64,000 nucleotides of DNA from an uncultured Rhodospirillaceae bacterium (GTDB lineage: Bacteria; Pseudomonadota; Alphaproteobacteria; Reyranellales; Reyranellaceae): positions 62,001 to 126,000 of the forward strand of contig CAMFGZ010000008.1 in assembly GCA_945952105.1 (NCBI GenBank). The letters are read 5' to 3'. How positions within the stretch are numbered: the stretch's first letter is position 1; each line of letters begins with the position of its first letter. The notes below the pieces were generated by a model. It made no database searches. It had not been told where the DNA came from and saw nothing but the letters and a program-made list of their open reading frames with translations. Below are positions 10,553-20,298 of the stretch, one piece after another. A program made the translations under genes and the position numbers.

Positions 10553-11770
10553 ATGGGTACAAGCAGGCGTGGTTTCGTGGCGGGTGCGTCGGCATTCGCG
10601 GTGTTGGGGGCGAATTCGGCCTTCGCGCAGAAGAAGTACGACGACGGCGCGACGGACACCGAAATCAAGATCGGCCACACAGGCCCCTATAGCGGTCCGG
10701 CCTCGTCCTATGGACAGATCGGCAAGACGATCGAGGCCTTCTTCAAGTCGGTGAACGATGCCGGTGGCGTCAATGGCCGCAAGATCAACTTCATCACCCG
10801 CGACGACGGCTACTCGCCGCCGAAGATGGTCGAGCTGGTGCGCCAGCTCGTCGAGCAGGACAAGGTCCTCTGCCTGTTCAATACGCTGGGCACGCCGACC
10901 AACACGGCGATCCATCGCTACATGAACCAGAAGAAGGTGCCGCAGCTCTACGTCGCCACCGGCGCGTCGAAGTGGGGCAAGCCCAAGGAATTCCCGTGGA
11001 CGATGGGCTTCCAGCCCGACTACCACACCGAGGGCGTCGTCTACGCCAAGCACATCCTGGCCAACGTCAAGGACGCCAAGATCGGCGTGCTGATGCAGAA
11101 CGACGACTACGGCAAGGATTACTACGAGGGCTTCAAGGAAGGCCTTGGCAAGGAAACCGGCAAGATCGTCAAGCATGTGACCTTCGAGGTCACCGACCCG
11201 ACGGTCGACAGCCAGATCATCCAGCTGAAGGATTCCGGCGCCAACGTCTTCTTCAACATCGCCACGCCCAAGGCCGCCGCCCAGGCGATCCGCAAGGCGG
11301 CCGACATCGGCTGGAAGCCGGCGCAGTACCTGAACAACGTGTCCGCCTCGGTGGGCTCGGTGATGAAGCCCGCGGGCCTCGAGAACAGCCAGGGCATCAT
11401 CACGGCGCAGTACCTCAAGGATCCCACGGACAAGCAGTGGGAGAACACCGACGACTTCAAGGCCTGGGTGGCCTGGATGGACAAGTGGATGCCGGGCGCC
11501 AACAAGGCGGACGCCAACCATGTGTTCGGCTACGCCGTCTCCAACCTGATGCTCGAGACGCTCAAGAAGTGCGGCGACACGCTGACCCGCGAGAACGTCA
11601 TGAAGCAGGCGGCCAACTACCAGAAGTACAAGCTGCCGCTGCTGCTGCCGGGCATCACGATCAACACCAGCCCGACCGACTACTACCCGATCCAGTCGGT
11701 CCAGCTCGCCCGCTTCAAGGGCGAGACCTGGGATCTGTTCGGCGACGTCATGTCGGCCGAAGGCTCCTGA
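10553..11770 (+). CDS. livK: ABC transporter substrate-binding protein, LivK family
   Basis: A 405-residue periplasmic binding protein of the branched-chain amino acid class. The N-terminus SRRGFVAGASAFAVLGANSAFAQ has a twin-arginine pattern ending in an AFA-Q cleavage site, so export may be by Tat. The mature part starts DTEIKIGHTGPYSGPAS, the usual first strand of Peripla_BP_6 proteins, and includes NDDYGKDYYEGFKEGL. A strong ribosome binding site (GGGAGGA) lies 5 nt before ATG. It is last in the liv operon and is followed by a strong terminator. The ligand cannot be read from sequence; amino acids, amides and aromatic acids are all known for this class. Confidence 0.9.
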   Translation: MGTSRRGFVAGASAFAVLGANSAFAQKKYDDGATDTEIKIGHTGPYSGPASSYGQIGKTIEAFFKSVNDAGGVNGRKINFITRDDGYSPPKMVELVRQLVEQDKVLCLFNTLGTPTNTAIHRYMNQKKVPQLYVATGASKWGKPKEFPWTMGFQPDYHTEGVVYAKHILANVKDAKIGVLMQNDDYGKDYYEGFKEGLGKETGKIVKHVTFEVTDPTVDSQIIQLKDSGANVFFNIATPKAAAQAIRKAADIGWKPAQYLNNVSASVGSVMKPAGLENSQGIITAQYLKDPTDKQWENTDDFKAWVAWMDKWMPGANKADANHVFGYAVSNLMLETLKKCGDTLTRENVMKQAANYQKYKLPLLLPGITINTSPTDYYPIQSVQLARFKGETWDLFGDVMSAEGS

Positions 11771-11792
11771 GGCTCCGGAACTCGACCAAACG

Positions 11793-11823
11793 AAAGGCCG
11801 CCGGCGATCCCGGCGGCCTTTTT
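11793..11823 (+). terminator. Intrinsic terminator of the liv operon
   Basis: A perfect 12-bp stem (AAAGGCCGCCGG at 11793-11804 and CCGGCGGCCTTT at 11810-11821), loop CGATC, then a T run. The left side has AAA, so it may also stop the convergent EF-hand transcript ending at 11849. Confidence 0.9.
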
Positions 11824-11848
11824 CTTCGAGATGCCCGAGAGCGCCGCG

Positions 11849-12349
11849 CTACCGCTCGGCGGGCTTGCGCTGCAGCGCCTGGCGGCATTCCGCCGTGTCG
11901 ATGCGCCCGTTCTTGTCGAGGTCGCAGCGCGCGAAATTGCGGTCGGCCTGGACCATGAACTCCGTCAGGGTGACGAACCCGTCCTTGTCGGTATCCAGTC
12001 GCTGAAAATTGCTGGATTGACGGCTGGCCTGGCGATCGGTCGGCAGGAGGCTGTTGCCGACCGCGGGCGTGCGGGCATACATCTCGTCCTGGCTGAGCTT
12101 GCCGTCGCCGTTCGTGTCGAGGCTCTTGAACCGGGCCTGCTGGCCGGCCTTCCATTCCTCGATCGTAACCGTGCCGTCCTTGTTGGCGTCGTATCGCATC
12201 ACGCCGCCGGAGGCGGAACGCGGCGGTGCGGTCTTCGGGGCGGCCGTCGTGGCCGGTGCCGCCGGCGGCGTCTGGGCATTGTCGGGAGCTGCGAGGGCAG
12301 GGACGGCCATCATCAGGAGGCCTGTCGCGATCAGGGTAATTCTCGGCAT
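11849..12349 (-). CDS. Secreted EF-hand protein, four calcium-loop motifs
   Basis: A 166-residue exported protein. The signal peptide MPRITLIATGLLMMAVPALA is followed by an Ala/Thr/Pro-rich linker and four EF loops: DANKDGTVTIEE, DTNGDGKLSQDE, DTDKDGFVTLTE and DLDKNGRIDTAE. AAGGAT precedes ATG 12349. It is convergent with the liv operon and divergent from glutathione reductase. It is smaller than the EF-hand protein on the other side of the liv operon (5654-6766) but has the same architecture, so the two may be paralogues. The function is unknown beyond probable periplasmic Ca2+ binding. Confidence 0.85.
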   Translation of the reverse strand: MPRITLIATGLLMMAVPALAAPDNAQTPPAAPATTAAPKTAPPRSASGGVMRYDANKDGTVTIEEWKAGQQARFKSLDTNGDGKLSQDEMYARTPAVGNSLLPTDRQASRQSSNFQRLDTDKDGFVTLTEFMVQADRNFARCDLDKNGRIDTAECRQALQRKPAER

Positions 12350-12485
12350 CGACTATCCTTAAAGTTGTATCGGAAGACGGCAATGCGCGCGCCATTTCCC
12401 TTAACCGCCCGTCTAGGCCCCGATATAGTCTGGCCCGCGACCGAATTATGGCCGCGTTGAGGTTTTGTTCTCCTCGGGGATGGTC

Positions 12486-13880
12486 ATGGCTTACGACTAC
12501 GATCTGTTCGTCATCGGCGCCGGTTCTGGTGGCGTGCGTGCCTCGCGCATTGCTGCGACTCACGGTGCGCGCGTCGGTATCTGCGAGGATTACCGCGTCG
12601 GCGGCACGTGCGTGATCCGCGGCTGCGTGCCGAAGAAGCTGCTGATGTACGGTTCCAAGTTCGCGCATGAGTTCGAGGACGCCGCGGGCTTCGGCTGGGC
12701 CGTGCAGCCGCCGACCCATTCCTGGCCGACCCTGCGCGACAACGTGAACAAGGAAGTCGACCGGCTGAACGCCGTGTATCTGCGTCTGCTCGACGGTGCG
12801 GGCGTGAAGCTGCACATGGGGCGGGGCCGTCTGATGGACCGGCACACGATACAGGTCGGCGAGGAGACGATCACCGCGGAGAAGATCCTGATCGCCACCG
12901 GCGGCCATCCGGTGATCCCCTCGATCCCCGGCTGCGAGTTCGCCATCACCTCGAGCGACGCCTTCCATCTTCCGGAGCTGCCAAAGCGCATCACCATCGT
13001 GGGCGCGGGCTACATCGCCGTCGAGTTCGCGGGCATATTCCACGGGCTCGGCGCCAAGGTCGACCTCGTGCTGCGGCGTGACCGCGTTCTGCGAGGCTTC
13101 GACGAGGAGTGCCGGACCTTCGTGCACGAGGCGCTGAAGGAAAGCGGCATCCGCATGCGCACCGAAACCGAGATCGGCCGCATCGTCGCAAAGGGCGCCG
13201 ACGGCAAGAGCGGTCCGTTCGAGGTCCACACGCCGATGGGCGGCATGATCGAGACCGATTGCGTCATGTACGCGACTGGCCGCGCGCCCAACACTTCGGG
13301 CATCGGGCTGGAGAAGGCGGGCGTGCAGCTCAACAAGGCCGGCGCCATCGCGGTCGACGAGTGGTCGAAGACCACGGCCGACAATATCTGGGCGGTGGGT
13401 GACGTCACCGATCGCATCAACCTGACGCCGGTCGCCCTCATGGAGGGTCACTGCTTCGCCGACACCGAATTCGGAAAGAAGCCGCGCAAGGCCGACCATC
13501 GCGATGTCCCATCGGCCGTGTTCTGCCAGCCCGAGATGGCCAATGTCGGCCTGACCGAGGAGCAGGCCAGGCTTCAGCTCGGCGAGGTGCGCGTCTACAC
13601 GGCGGCGTTCCGGCCGATGAAGCACACCATCTCCGGCCGCCACCAGCGCACTTTCATGAAGCTGATCGTCGAGGCCGCGACCGACCGGGTTGTCGGCATC
13701 CACATGGTGGGCGACGACGCGGCCGAGCTGATCCAGGGCCTCGCAGTGGCAATGAAGGCAGGGGCGACCAAGGCCCATTTCGACGCCACCGTGGGCATCC
13801 ACCCCACCGCCGGCGAGGAGTTCGTCACCATGCGCACGGCGCGGGCGGAGGCGGCGCCGACCCGGGCAGCCGCGGAGTAG
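12486..13880 (+). CDS. gor: Glutathione-disulfide reductase
   Basis: A 464-residue flavoprotein that reduces oxidised glutathione with NADPH in the cytoplasm. The FAD fold is [13 protein letters not shown] (residues 9-21). The redox-active disulfide is Cys42-Cys47 in [13 protein letters not shown]. The NADPH fold is [13 protein letters not shown], and the catalytic His lies in [11 protein letters not shown] near the C-terminus. CVIRGC rather than CVNVGC is the form common in alphaproteobacteria. ATG 12486 was chosen because an upstream in-frame start at 12465 has no homologous sequence. A terminator-like hairpin follows, and the next gene (DAHP synthase) has its own ribosome binding site. A glutathione S-transferase lies 3 kb downstream. 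Confidence 0.95.
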   Translation: MAYDYDLFVIGAGSGGVRASRIAATHGARVGICEDYRVGGTCVIRGCVPKKLLMYGSKFAHEFEDAAGFGWAVQPPTHSWPTLRDNVNKEVDRLNAVYLRLLDGAGVKLHMGRGRLMDRHTIQVGEETITAEKILIATGGHPVIPSIPGCEFAITSSDAFHLPELPKRITIVGAGYIAVEFAGIFHGLGAKVDLVLRRDRVLRGFDEECRTFVHEALKESGIRMRTETEIGRIVAKGADGKSGPFEVHTPMGGMIETDCVMYATGRAPNTSGIGLEKAGVQLNKAGAIAVDEWSKTTADNIWAVGDVTDRINLTPVALMEGHCFADTEFGKKPRKADHRDVPSAVFCQPEMANVGLTEEQARLQLGEVRVYTAAFRPMKHTISGRHQRTFMKLIVEAATDRVVGIHMVGDDAAELIQGLAVAMKAGATKAHFDATVGIHPTAGEEFVTMRTARAEAAPTRAAAE

Positions 13881-13883
13881 AAC

Positions 13884-13909
13884 GGGCCCGGCCTCCCGGC
13901 TGGCCTTTT
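13884..13909 (+). terminator. Probable intrinsic terminator after gor
   Basis: CCGGCC pairs with GGCTGG (one G-T pair) around loop TCCC, extended by an outer G-C pair across one mismatch, then TTTTA. It is shorter than the other terminators here and is called on position and shape only. Confidence 0.45.
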
Positions 13910-13975
13910 ATCCACAGCACGTATAGGTTCACCCACCCCGCCGGCCCCTTTGGCCCGCGGGTCGAGGAGGAGTCG

Positions 13976-15424
13976 ATGACCGCGATCCAGGGCCAGTCCA
14001 GGGCCGATTCGCGCAACCCCGCAAAGGGCCAGTCCCGCAGCTCGAGCGCGGCCGATTGGTCGCTGACCAGCTGGCGCAATCGGCCGGCGCTGCAGATGCC
14101 GGTCTATCCGGACGCCGCCGCTTTGGCGGGCGCAGAGGCGCGTCTGCGCCGCTATCCACCGCTGGTGTTCGCCGGCGAGGCGCGCAAGCTCAAGGCGTCG
14201 CTGGCTAAGGTCGCCAACGGCGAGGCCTTCCTGCTCCAGGGCGGCGACTGCGCCGAGAGCTTCGCCGACTTCACCGCCAACAACATCCGCGACACGTTCC
14301 GCGTGCTGCTGCAGATGGCCGTCGTGCTGACCTACGGTGCCGGCGTGCCTGTGGTGAAGGTCGGCCGCATGGCCGGCCAGTTCGCCAAGCCGCGCTCCTC
14401 CAACGTCGAGAAGGTGGGCGACGTCGAGCTGCCGTCGTACCGCGGCGACAACGTCAACGGCTTCGAGTTCACCGCCGCCGCGCGTCTTCCGGATCCGGAG
14501 CGCATGGTGCAGGCCTACAACCAGTCGGCCGCGACGCTGAACCTGCTGCGCGCCTTCGCCCAGGGCGGCTATGCCGATCTGCACGAGGTGAACCGCTGGA
14601 ACCTCGACTTCGTGCGCAACTCACCGGCGTCGGCGCGCTACGAGGATCTCGCCGCGCGCCTCGACGAGACGCTGAACTTCATGGCCGCCTGCGGTCTCAG
14701 CTCGGCGACGACGCCGCAGATCTCCGAAACCGACTTCTTCACCAGCCACGAGGCGCTGCTGCTGCAGTACGAAGAGGCGCTGACCCGCGTCGATTCGACC
14801 TCGGGCGACTGGTACGACTGCTCGGCGCACATGCTGTGGATCGGCGACCGCACACGCCAGCCCGACGGCGCGCATGTCGAGTTCCTGCGCGGCGTGCGAA
14901 ACCCGATCGGCTTCAAGTGCGGCCCCTCGCTGTCGACCGACGACACGCTGCGCCTGATCGACACGCTCAATCCGGCAAACGAGGCTGGCCGCATCGTGCT
15001 GATCGTGCGCATGGGCGCGGAGAAGGTAGCCGAGAAGCTGCCGGCGCTGGTGCGCGCGGTCGAGCGCGAGGGCCGGTCCGTCGTGTGGTCGTGCGATCCG
15101 ATGCATGGCAACACCATCACGGCGAACAACGGCAAGAAGACCCGCCACTTCGATTCGATCCTGAACGAGGTGAAGGCGTTCTTCGCCGTGCATCGTGCCG
15201 AAGGTACCCATCCCGGCGGCGTGCATTTCGAGATGACCGGCCAGGAAGTCACGGAGTGCATCGGCGGCTCGACGGACATCACCGTCGACAACCTCAACGA
15301 ACGCTACGAGACGCAGTGCGACCCGCGCCTCAACGCCAGCCAGGTGCTGGAGCTCGCCTTCCTGCTTGCCGAGCAGCTAAAGGCGGAGCGTCTGTCGGTG
15401 GCAAGGGCGCGCCCGGCCGTCTGA
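13976..15424 (+). CDS. aroF: Class II 3-deoxy-7-phosphoheptulonate synthase
   Basis: A 482-residue class II (plant/mycobacterial-type) DAHP synthase, first enzyme of the shikimate pathway, joining PEP and erythrose-4-phosphate. Family motifs are present: [19 protein letters not shown] (about residues 28-46), [11 protein letters not shown] with the metal-binding Cys, [25 protein letters not shown] and [22 protein letters not shown] ribosome binding site precedes ATG. The first 27 residues are Ser/Gln-rich and outside the domain. It is not in an obvious aro operon. The symbol is a family-level label, since naming of class II enzymes varies. Confidence 0.94.
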   Translation: MTAIQGQSRADSRNPAKGQSRSSSAADWSLTSWRNRPALQMPVYPDAAALAGAEARLRRYPPLVFAGEARKLKASLAKVANGEAFLLQGGDCAESFADFTANNIRDTFRVLLQMAVVLTYGAGVPVVKVGRMAGQFAKPRSSNVEKVGDVELPSYRGDNVNGFEFTAAARLPDPERMVQAYNQSAATLNLLRAFAQGGYADLHEVNRWNLDFVRNSPASARYEDLAARLDETLNFMAACGLSSATTPQISETDFFTSHEALLLQYEEALTRVDSTSGDWYDCSAHMLWIGDRTRQPDGAHVEFLRGVRNPIGFKCGPSLSTDDTLRLIDTLNPANEAGRIVLIVRMGAEKVAEKLPALVRAVEREGRSVVWSCDPMHGNTITANNGKKTRHFDSILNEVKAFFAVHRAEGTHPGGVHFEMTGQEVTECIGGSTDITVDNLNERYETQCDPRLNASQVLELAFLLAEQLKAERLSVARARPAV

Positions 15425-15467
15425 CCGACGCCAAGAGCCGAGCGCGAAAGAGCCCCGGGGAGGGCCG

Positions 15468-16616
15468 ATGACGCATCCTGAGAATGGCGAGATCGAACGC
15501 TATACCGACCACTACTTCAATCGCTCGAAGCAGGTGGTCGGAAAGTTCGGCGACTGCACGGTCACCTACGCGATCTTCATGCGGCGCCCCGTGGTATTCG
15601 CGCCGCGGATCGCGCTGGAGTGGCTGGAGGAGACCTGCCGGGCACGCAACGCGGAGATCGACCTCGACCTGCGTTACCGCGAGGGCAAGTGGGTCGGCGC
15701 CGGCGAGCCGATGATGTACATCACCGGCTCCTTCTTCCACCTGGTCGATCTGGAGACGATCTTCCTGCAGAAGCTGGGGCCCGCCTGCGTGGCAGCCTAC
15801 AACGCCTGGACCATGTGCGCGGACATGCCGAAGTCGGCCTTCCTCGCCATGGACGCCCGGCACTGCGCCGGCCGCGAGATGGCCGAGATGATGGCCTACG
15901 CGGCCTCGGTCGGCTCGGCCCGCGCCAAGCGCAAGGTCGGCGCCGTCGGCTTCATCGGCAATGCCACGCATGCCACGGCGCATTACTTCGGCCGTGAGTT
16001 CGGCCTCGGCACCATGCCGCATGCCCTGATCGGCTATGCCGGCTCGACCTTGCGGGCGGCCGAGATGTTCCACGAGACCTTCCCGACGGAAGGCATGACC
16101 GTGCTGGTCGATTATTTCGCCCGCGAGATTTCCGACTCGCTCGAAGTCTGCCGGCGCTTTCCCGAACTGGCGGCGCAGGGAAACCTGTCGCTGCGCCTCG
16201 ATACGACGGGCGGTCGCTATGTCGAGGGGCTCGATCCCGCATCGTCCTACGCGGTGCTGGAGCGTTTCTCGCCGGAATCGATCCGCGGATATCGCAGCGA
16301 GGAGGAACTTCGCTACCTCGTTGGCACCGGCGTGTCGGCGGCGGCGATCTTCCATCTTCGCGCCGAACTCGACCGCAACGGCTTCGACAAGGTGAAGATC
16401 GTGGCGTCCTCGGGCTTCGGTCCGGCGAAGTGCCGGGTCATGGCCGAGGCCAAGGCACCGATCGACGTGGTGGGCTCGGGCTCGTTCCTGCCGTCCAACT
16501 GGTCGGAGACCTACGCCACCGCCGACATCGTCGAATACGATGGCGAGAAGCGCGTGAAGATCGGCCGCGAGTTCCTGCATCGCAACCGGCCGGCCGACGC
16601 AACCAAGCCGCTGTAA
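15468..16616 (+). CDS. Nicotinate phosphoribosyltransferase-like protein
   Basis: A 382-residue type II phosphoribosyltransferase. It begins RYTDHYFNRSKQV and contains GFIGNATHATAHYFG. His185 in GTMPHALIGYAGS matches the catalytic His of nicotinate phosphoribosyltransferases. LRLDTTGGRYVEG and VGSGSFLPSNW are the phosphate- and ribose-binding parts. The expected role is NAD salvage, nicotinate plus PRPP to nicotinate mononucleotide. It is shorter than enteric PncB (about 400 residues) and belongs to a separate branch, so nicotinamide or a related base is possible. A GGGGAGGG ribosome binding site precedes ATG. A glutathione S-transferase starts 16 nt after its stop, so the two are probably cotranscribed. 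Confidence 0.8.
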   Translation: MTHPENGEIERYTDHYFNRSKQVVGKFGDCTVTYAIFMRRPVVFAPRIALEWLEETCRARNAEIDLDLRYREGKWVGAGEPMMYITGSFFHLVDLETIFLQKLGPACVAAYNAWTMCADMPKSAFLAMDARHCAGREMAEMMAYAASVGSARAKRKVGAVGFIGNATHATAHYFGREFGLGTMPHALIGYAGSTLRAAEMFHETFPTEGMTVLVDYFAREISDSLEVCRRFPELAAQGNLSLRLDTTGGRYVEGLDPASSYAVLERFSPESIRGYRSEEELRYLVGTGVSAAAIFHLRAELDRNGFDKVKIVASSGFGPAKCRVMAEAKAPIDVVGSGSFLPSNWSETYATADIVEYDGEKRVKIGREFLHRNRPADATKPL

Positions 16617-16632
16617 TCTTCTGGAGGGACAG

Positions 16633-17262
16633 ATGCTCAAGCTCTACTTCGCACCCGGCGCCTGCTCGACGGCTTCGCACATCGGCCTGGAGGAGAGCGG
16701 GGCGACATACGATTCGCAGGCCCTTTCCTTTGCCAAGAGCGAGCAGCGCACGCCGGAATACCTCAAGGTCAATCCGCGCGGCCGCGTGCCGGCGCTCGTG
16801 GTCGACGAGGGCACGATCGTCGAGAACACCGCGATCCTCGACTATGTCGCGGCGAAGTACGCGCCGCACCTGATGCCGGCGGATCCGGTGAAGCGTGCCC
16901 GCGCCATTTCGCTGATGGCCTGGTTCTCCAACGCCGTGCACCCGAACTTCACCCATATCGGCCGCCCGGAGCGCTTCGCCACCGACACCGCCGTGTTCGA
17001 TCATCTGAAGGCGGTCGGCCGCGAGAACTTCCACGCAAACCTCAAGGAGATCGACGGTCTGCTGGCGGGCAAGACGTGGATCCTGGGCGACGAGTTCTCG
17101 GTGGTCGACGGCTACGCGCTGGTCTTCTACGGCTGGGGCAAGCGCATCGGCCTGCCGGTCGATGAACTGAAGAACTACACCGCCTGGAAGGACCGCATGC
17201 TGGCGCGGCCGGCCGTGAAACGCGTGCTGGAGCGCGAGCAGAGCGTGCTGCTCGCCGCCTGA
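16633..17262 (+). CDS. Glutathione S-transferase family protein
   Basis: A 209-residue cytosolic GST. The N-terminal thioredoxin-like domain starts MLKLYFAPGACSTASHIGLEE, like the beta/theta GST start with the Ser/Cys region near residue 10. VNPRGRVPALVVDEG and ENTAILDYVA are the cis-Pro and glutathione-binding segments. An all-helical C-terminal domain follows, with LAGKTWILGDEFSVVDGYALVFY. The ribosome binding site is GGAGGGAC. The substrate is unknown. It is probably cotranscribed with the phosphoribosyltransferase-like gene. Confidence 0.9.
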   Translation: MLKLYFAPGACSTASHIGLEESGATYDSQALSFAKSEQRTPEYLKVNPRGRVPALVVDEGTIVENTAILDYVAAKYAPHLMPADPVKRARAISLMAWFSNAVHPNFTHIGRPERFATDTAVFDHLKAVGRENFHANLKEIDGLLAGKTWILGDEFSVVDGYALVFYGWGKRIGLPVDELKNYTAWKDRMLARPAVKRVLEREQSVLLAA

Positions 17263-17269
17263 GCCGGCC

Positions 17270-17686
17270 TCAGCCGACCACGAAGCTCTGGTACATGAAC
17301 TGAAGGTCCGCGCTCTCCTGCGGCGTGATCTCGCCGTCGAGGACGCGGCCTTCCCAGGCGCGCAGCTTGCGCTTGATGTCGACGGGGGTGCGTGGGCTCA
17401 GGAGCACCATGAAGAACTGCTCGTGCGGCGACAGTTCGCGCTCGCGGCGATAGCCGAACGGCCCGTTGCCGGGCGTCCTGGCAGGGACGCCGGCCTCGGC
17501 GGCCGGAGAGGGAGCGGCGACCCGCGGCAGGACCGAAGCGTCGATCACGTCGTCCCACTTCAATCCGGCTTCGCGCACCATCGCCGAGGCGAGCTTGGCG
17601 GCGGCCAGCGCTTCCTGGGCATGGCTGCTGTCGAGGATCTCGAGAACCTTGACCAGGGTATTGCGATTGAAGGTCGACACGAGCAT
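17270..17686 (-). CDS. Conserved hypothetical protein, 138 aa
   Basis: Not confidently recognised. The 138-residue product has a helical N-terminus (LVKVLEILDSSHAQEALAAAKLASAMVREAG) that loosely recalls the repeat of DUF2786 proteins, a Pro/Ala linker at about residues 50-70, and a C-terminal half with LSPHEQFFMVLL and WEGRVLDGEITPQESADL. It has no signal peptide or membrane segment. AAAGGGG precedes ATG 17686, which supports the start. It converges on the GST gene with only 7 nt between stops and is divergent from an MFS transporter. Coding is supported by codon pattern and ribosome binding site; function is open. Confidence 0.7.
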   Translation of the reverse strand: MLVSTFNRNTLVKVLEILDSSHAQEALAAAKLASAMVREAGLKWDDVIDASVLPRVAAPSPAAEAGVPARTPGNGPFGYRRERELSPHEQFFMVLLSPRTPVDIKRKLRAWEGRVLDGEITPQESADLQFMYQSFVVG

Positions 17687-17751
17687 CTGCCCCTTTGACT
17701 ATTGCATGAGCAACGGGCACTAAGTCCCTACAAGATATAGATGGATACGCC

Positions 17752-18966
17752 TTGGATCAAGGCAAGCCCCCGACAAACGCCTTTCCGGTCTACCTCGCCG
17801 GCCTCGGCAGCTGGTTCGTGCCGCTCGGCATCCAGATGGTGCTGTTCCCGTGGCTGGTCGCCGTGGTGCTGCACATGGATGCTTTCGCCGTGGGCGTCGC
17901 GCAGGCGGCCGTCATGGCGCCGTCGCTGCTGTTCCTGCCGCTGGGCGGGCTGGTCGCCGACCGCGGCAACGCGCGGGCGCTCCTGCTGCGCTATCACCTG
18001 CTTTACGCTCTTCCGCCGCTCGCCCTCGCGGCCGTCCTGTGGGCGGACGGGCTGAGCTACCCGCTGCTGATCGTGTACGGCGTCGCGGCCGGCGCCATCG
18101 GCGCCTTTGCCATCCCGACCCGCGATGCGCTGCTGCCGGTGGTGGCGCCGAAGGGCGCGCTGCCCAAGGCCGTGGCGCTGGCGACGGCGCTGCAGTTCGG
18201 CGGCCAGCTCCTGGGGATCGCCTGCGCCTCGACCGCGGACCGCTTCGGCGCCCTGCCGCTCCTGTTGCTGCATTCCGGCATGGTGCTGGCGGGCTGCCTG
18301 TTCGTGCGCCGGCTGCCCGATCCGCCGCCGCATCCGAAGGCCGACCACCCGGGATTCTGGCGCAGCGTCGGAGACGGCGTCTCGGCGGCGGCGAAGTCCG
18401 ACCAGATCTGGCCGGTGCTGCTGTTGAATTTCGGCGTCGGCATCTTCTATGTCGGGCCGTTCATGGCGGTGCTGCCGCTGGCGATCCGAGACCACTATGC
18501 CGGCGGCGCCGTCGAACTCTCCTACATGAACCTGGCCTTCTGGGCCGCGACCATCGTGGCCAGCATGGCGCTGGCCGGGGTCGCGCGGCGGCTGACCTTG
18601 CGGGGCCGCCTGATCGGCAGCGCGGTGCTGGTCGGTGCGGTGGTGCTGTTGTCGCTCGCGCAGCTCCCGCTATTCCCGGTCTTCCTCGCGCTGATCTTCG
18701 TCTGGGGACTGGGCGCTGGCATCACCATGACGCAGAGCCGGACCGTGGTTCAGATCGTGGCGCCGGCAACGCACCGGGCGCGCCTCATGTCGCTGTTCCA
18801 GCTCGGCCTGAGTGGCGGCGGTCCGATCGGCGCCTTCCTGACCGGCACGATCTGCTCGATCTGGGGCCTCAAGGCCGCGCTGCTGTTCCCGGCGCTCGCG
18901 ATGCTGCTCTTGATCGCGGTCGTCCTACTGCGCTCGCGCCTCTGGTCGATGCGGACGGTGGAGTAG
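17752..18966 (+). CDS. MFS transporter
   Basis: A 404-residue major facilitator with about twelve hydrophobic segments. The loop after helix 2 reads FLPLGGLVADRGNARALLL, a variant of the MFS GxxxDRxGRR motif, and VAGAIGAFAIPTRDALLPVVAP is the MFS_3 (macrolide-efflux/enterobactin-type) signature. The substrate is unknown. No ATG is available in this frame near the N-terminus, so TTG 17752 is taken as the start; an ATG at 17741 is in another frame. It converges with hemA, with 5 nt between the stops. Confidence 0.85.
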   Translation: MDQGKPPTNAFPVYLAGLGSWFVPLGIQMVLFPWLVAVVLHMDAFAVGVAQAAVMAPSLLFLPLGGLVADRGNARALLLRYHLLYALPPLALAAVLWADGLSYPLLIVYGVAAGAIGAFAIPTRDALLPVVAPKGALPKAVALATALQFGGQLLGIACASTADRFGALPLLLLHSGMVLAGCLFVRRLPDPPPHPKADHPGFWRSVGDGVSAAAKSDQIWPVLLLNFGVGIFYVGPFMAVLPLAIRDHYAGGAVELSYMNLAFWAATIVASMALAGVARRLTLRGRLIGSAVLVGAVVLLSLAQLPLFPVFLALIFVWGLGAGITMTQSRTVVQIVAPATHRARLMSLFQLGLSGGGPIGAFLTGTICSIWGLKAALLFPALAMLLLIAVVLLRSRLWSMRTVE

Positions 18967-18971
18967 AAGCG

Positions 18972-20195
18972 CTACTCGGCGGCGGCGCGGGAGCCGAGGC
19001 CGAGCGTCTGCCACACATCCTGCAGGGCGGCGACCAGTCGCGTCATGTCGTCGTCGCCGTGCAGCGGCGTCGGCGTGAGGCGCAGGCGCTCGGTGCCGCG
19101 CGGCACGGTGGGATAGTTGATCGGCTGCACGTAGATCGCGTGACGCTCCAGCAGCAGGTCGCTCGCCTGCTTGCACAGCGCGGCGTCGCCCACGAAGACC
19201 GGCACGATGTGCGTGACCGACGGCATGACCGGCAGGCCGGCCGCGGCGAGGCGGCGCTTCAGGGTGGCGGCGCGCTCCTGGTGCCGCGTGCGCAGCTCGG
19301 GCTGCCCGCTGACGAGGCGCACGCTGGCCAGCGCCGCGGCGGCGATCGCCGGCGGCAGCGAGGTCGTGAAGATGAAGCCCGAGCCGCAGGAGCGCACGAA
19401 GTCGATCGTGGCGGCCGTCGAGGCGATGTAGCCGCCGACCACGCCGAACGCCTTGGCGAGCGTCGCCTGCACGATGTCGACCTTGTCGAGGACGCCGTCG
19501 CGCTCGGCCACGCCCGCGCCGCGCGCGCCGTACATGCCGACGGCGTGGACCTCGTCGAGATAGGTGAGGGCGCCATGGCGATGGGCGACGTCGCAGATCT
19601 CGCCGATCGGCGACACGTCGCCGTCCATCGAATAGACCGACTCGAAGGCCACGATCTTGGGCGTCGCGGGATCGGCGCCCGACAGCAGCTCTTCGAGATG
19701 GCGCGGATCGTTGTGACGGAAGATGCGGCGGGTGGCGCCGGAGTGCCGGATGCCCGCGATCATCGAGGCGTGGTTGAAGGCGTCGGAATAGAGTTCGCAA
19801 CCGGGCAGCAGGGCGCCCAGCGTCTGCAGCGTCGTCTCGTTGGCAACGTAGCCCGAGGTGAAGATCAGGGCCGCTTCCTTGCCGTGCAACTGCGCGAGTT
19901 CGCGCTCCAGCGCGGCGTGCATGGTGTTGGTGCCGGAGATGTTGCGCGTGCCGCCGGCGCCCGAGCCCTGGGCGCCGATCGCGGCCTGCATCGCCTCGAC
20001 GACGGCGGGATGCTGGCCCATCGCGAGATAGTCGTTGCTGCACCAGACGGTGACGTCGCGCGCGGCCTCGCCCTCACGATGCAGGCGGGCGCGCGGAAAG
20101 GCGCCGACGATGCGTTCCAGTTCGGCGAAGACGCGATAGCGGCCTTCGTCGCGAAGGCGGCCGAGATGGCCGTTGAAGAATGCTTCGTAGTCCAT
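18972..20195 (-). CDS. hemA: 5-aminolevulinate synthase
   Basis: A 407-residue PLP enzyme that condenses glycine and succinyl-CoA to 5-aminolevulinate, the alphaproteobacterial (C4) route to heme. Motifs: MDYEAFFNGHLGRLRDEGRYR start, VWCSNDYLAMGQHP, GTRNISGTNTMH, DEVHAVGMYGARGAG with the PLP-binding Asp, and the Schiff-base Lys in TLAKAFGVVGGYIAS. GGGAG precedes ATG 20195. It lies about 100 nt behind a small membrane protein and a class III aminotransferase in the same direction. Confidence 0.96.
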   Translation of the reverse strand: MDYEAFFNGHLGRLRDEGRYRVFAELERIVGAFPRARLHREGEAARDVTVWCSNDYLAMGQHPAVVEAMQAAIGAQGSGAGGTRNISGTNTMHAALERELAQLHGKEAALIFTSGYVANETTLQTLGALLPGCELYSDAFNHASMIAGIRHSGATRRIFRHNDPRHLEELLSGADPATPKIVAFESVYSMDGDVSPIGEICDVAHRHGALTYLDEVHAVGMYGARGAGVAERDGVLDKVDIVQATLAKAFGVVGGYIASTAATIDFVRSCGSGFIFTTSLPPAIAAAALASVRLVSGQPELRTRHQERAATLKRRLAAAGLPVMPSVTHIVPVFVGDAALCKQASDLLLERHAIYVQPINYPTVPRGTERLRLTPTPLHGDDDMTRLVAALQDVWQTLGLGSRAAAE

Positions 20196-20298
20196 TCGCT
20201 GGTGTCTCCCGCGTGACCACTTTAGGCGCAAGGAGATTTCCCGGCAGGCACAAATTGGTCGCGGTCTCGCGACGGCAATTGAGAATGGCTCGCAGGAT

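Noticed and set aside
11748..13802. Leftward open frame of about 684 codons opposite gor
   Set aside because: Antisense of glutathione reductase and an out-of-frame copy of the EF-hand gene; no motif.
17850..20216. Rightward open frame of about 788 codons over the MFS gene and antisense of hemA
   Set aside because: It spans two genes on different strands with clear family motifs in other frames; no plausible fold is seen.
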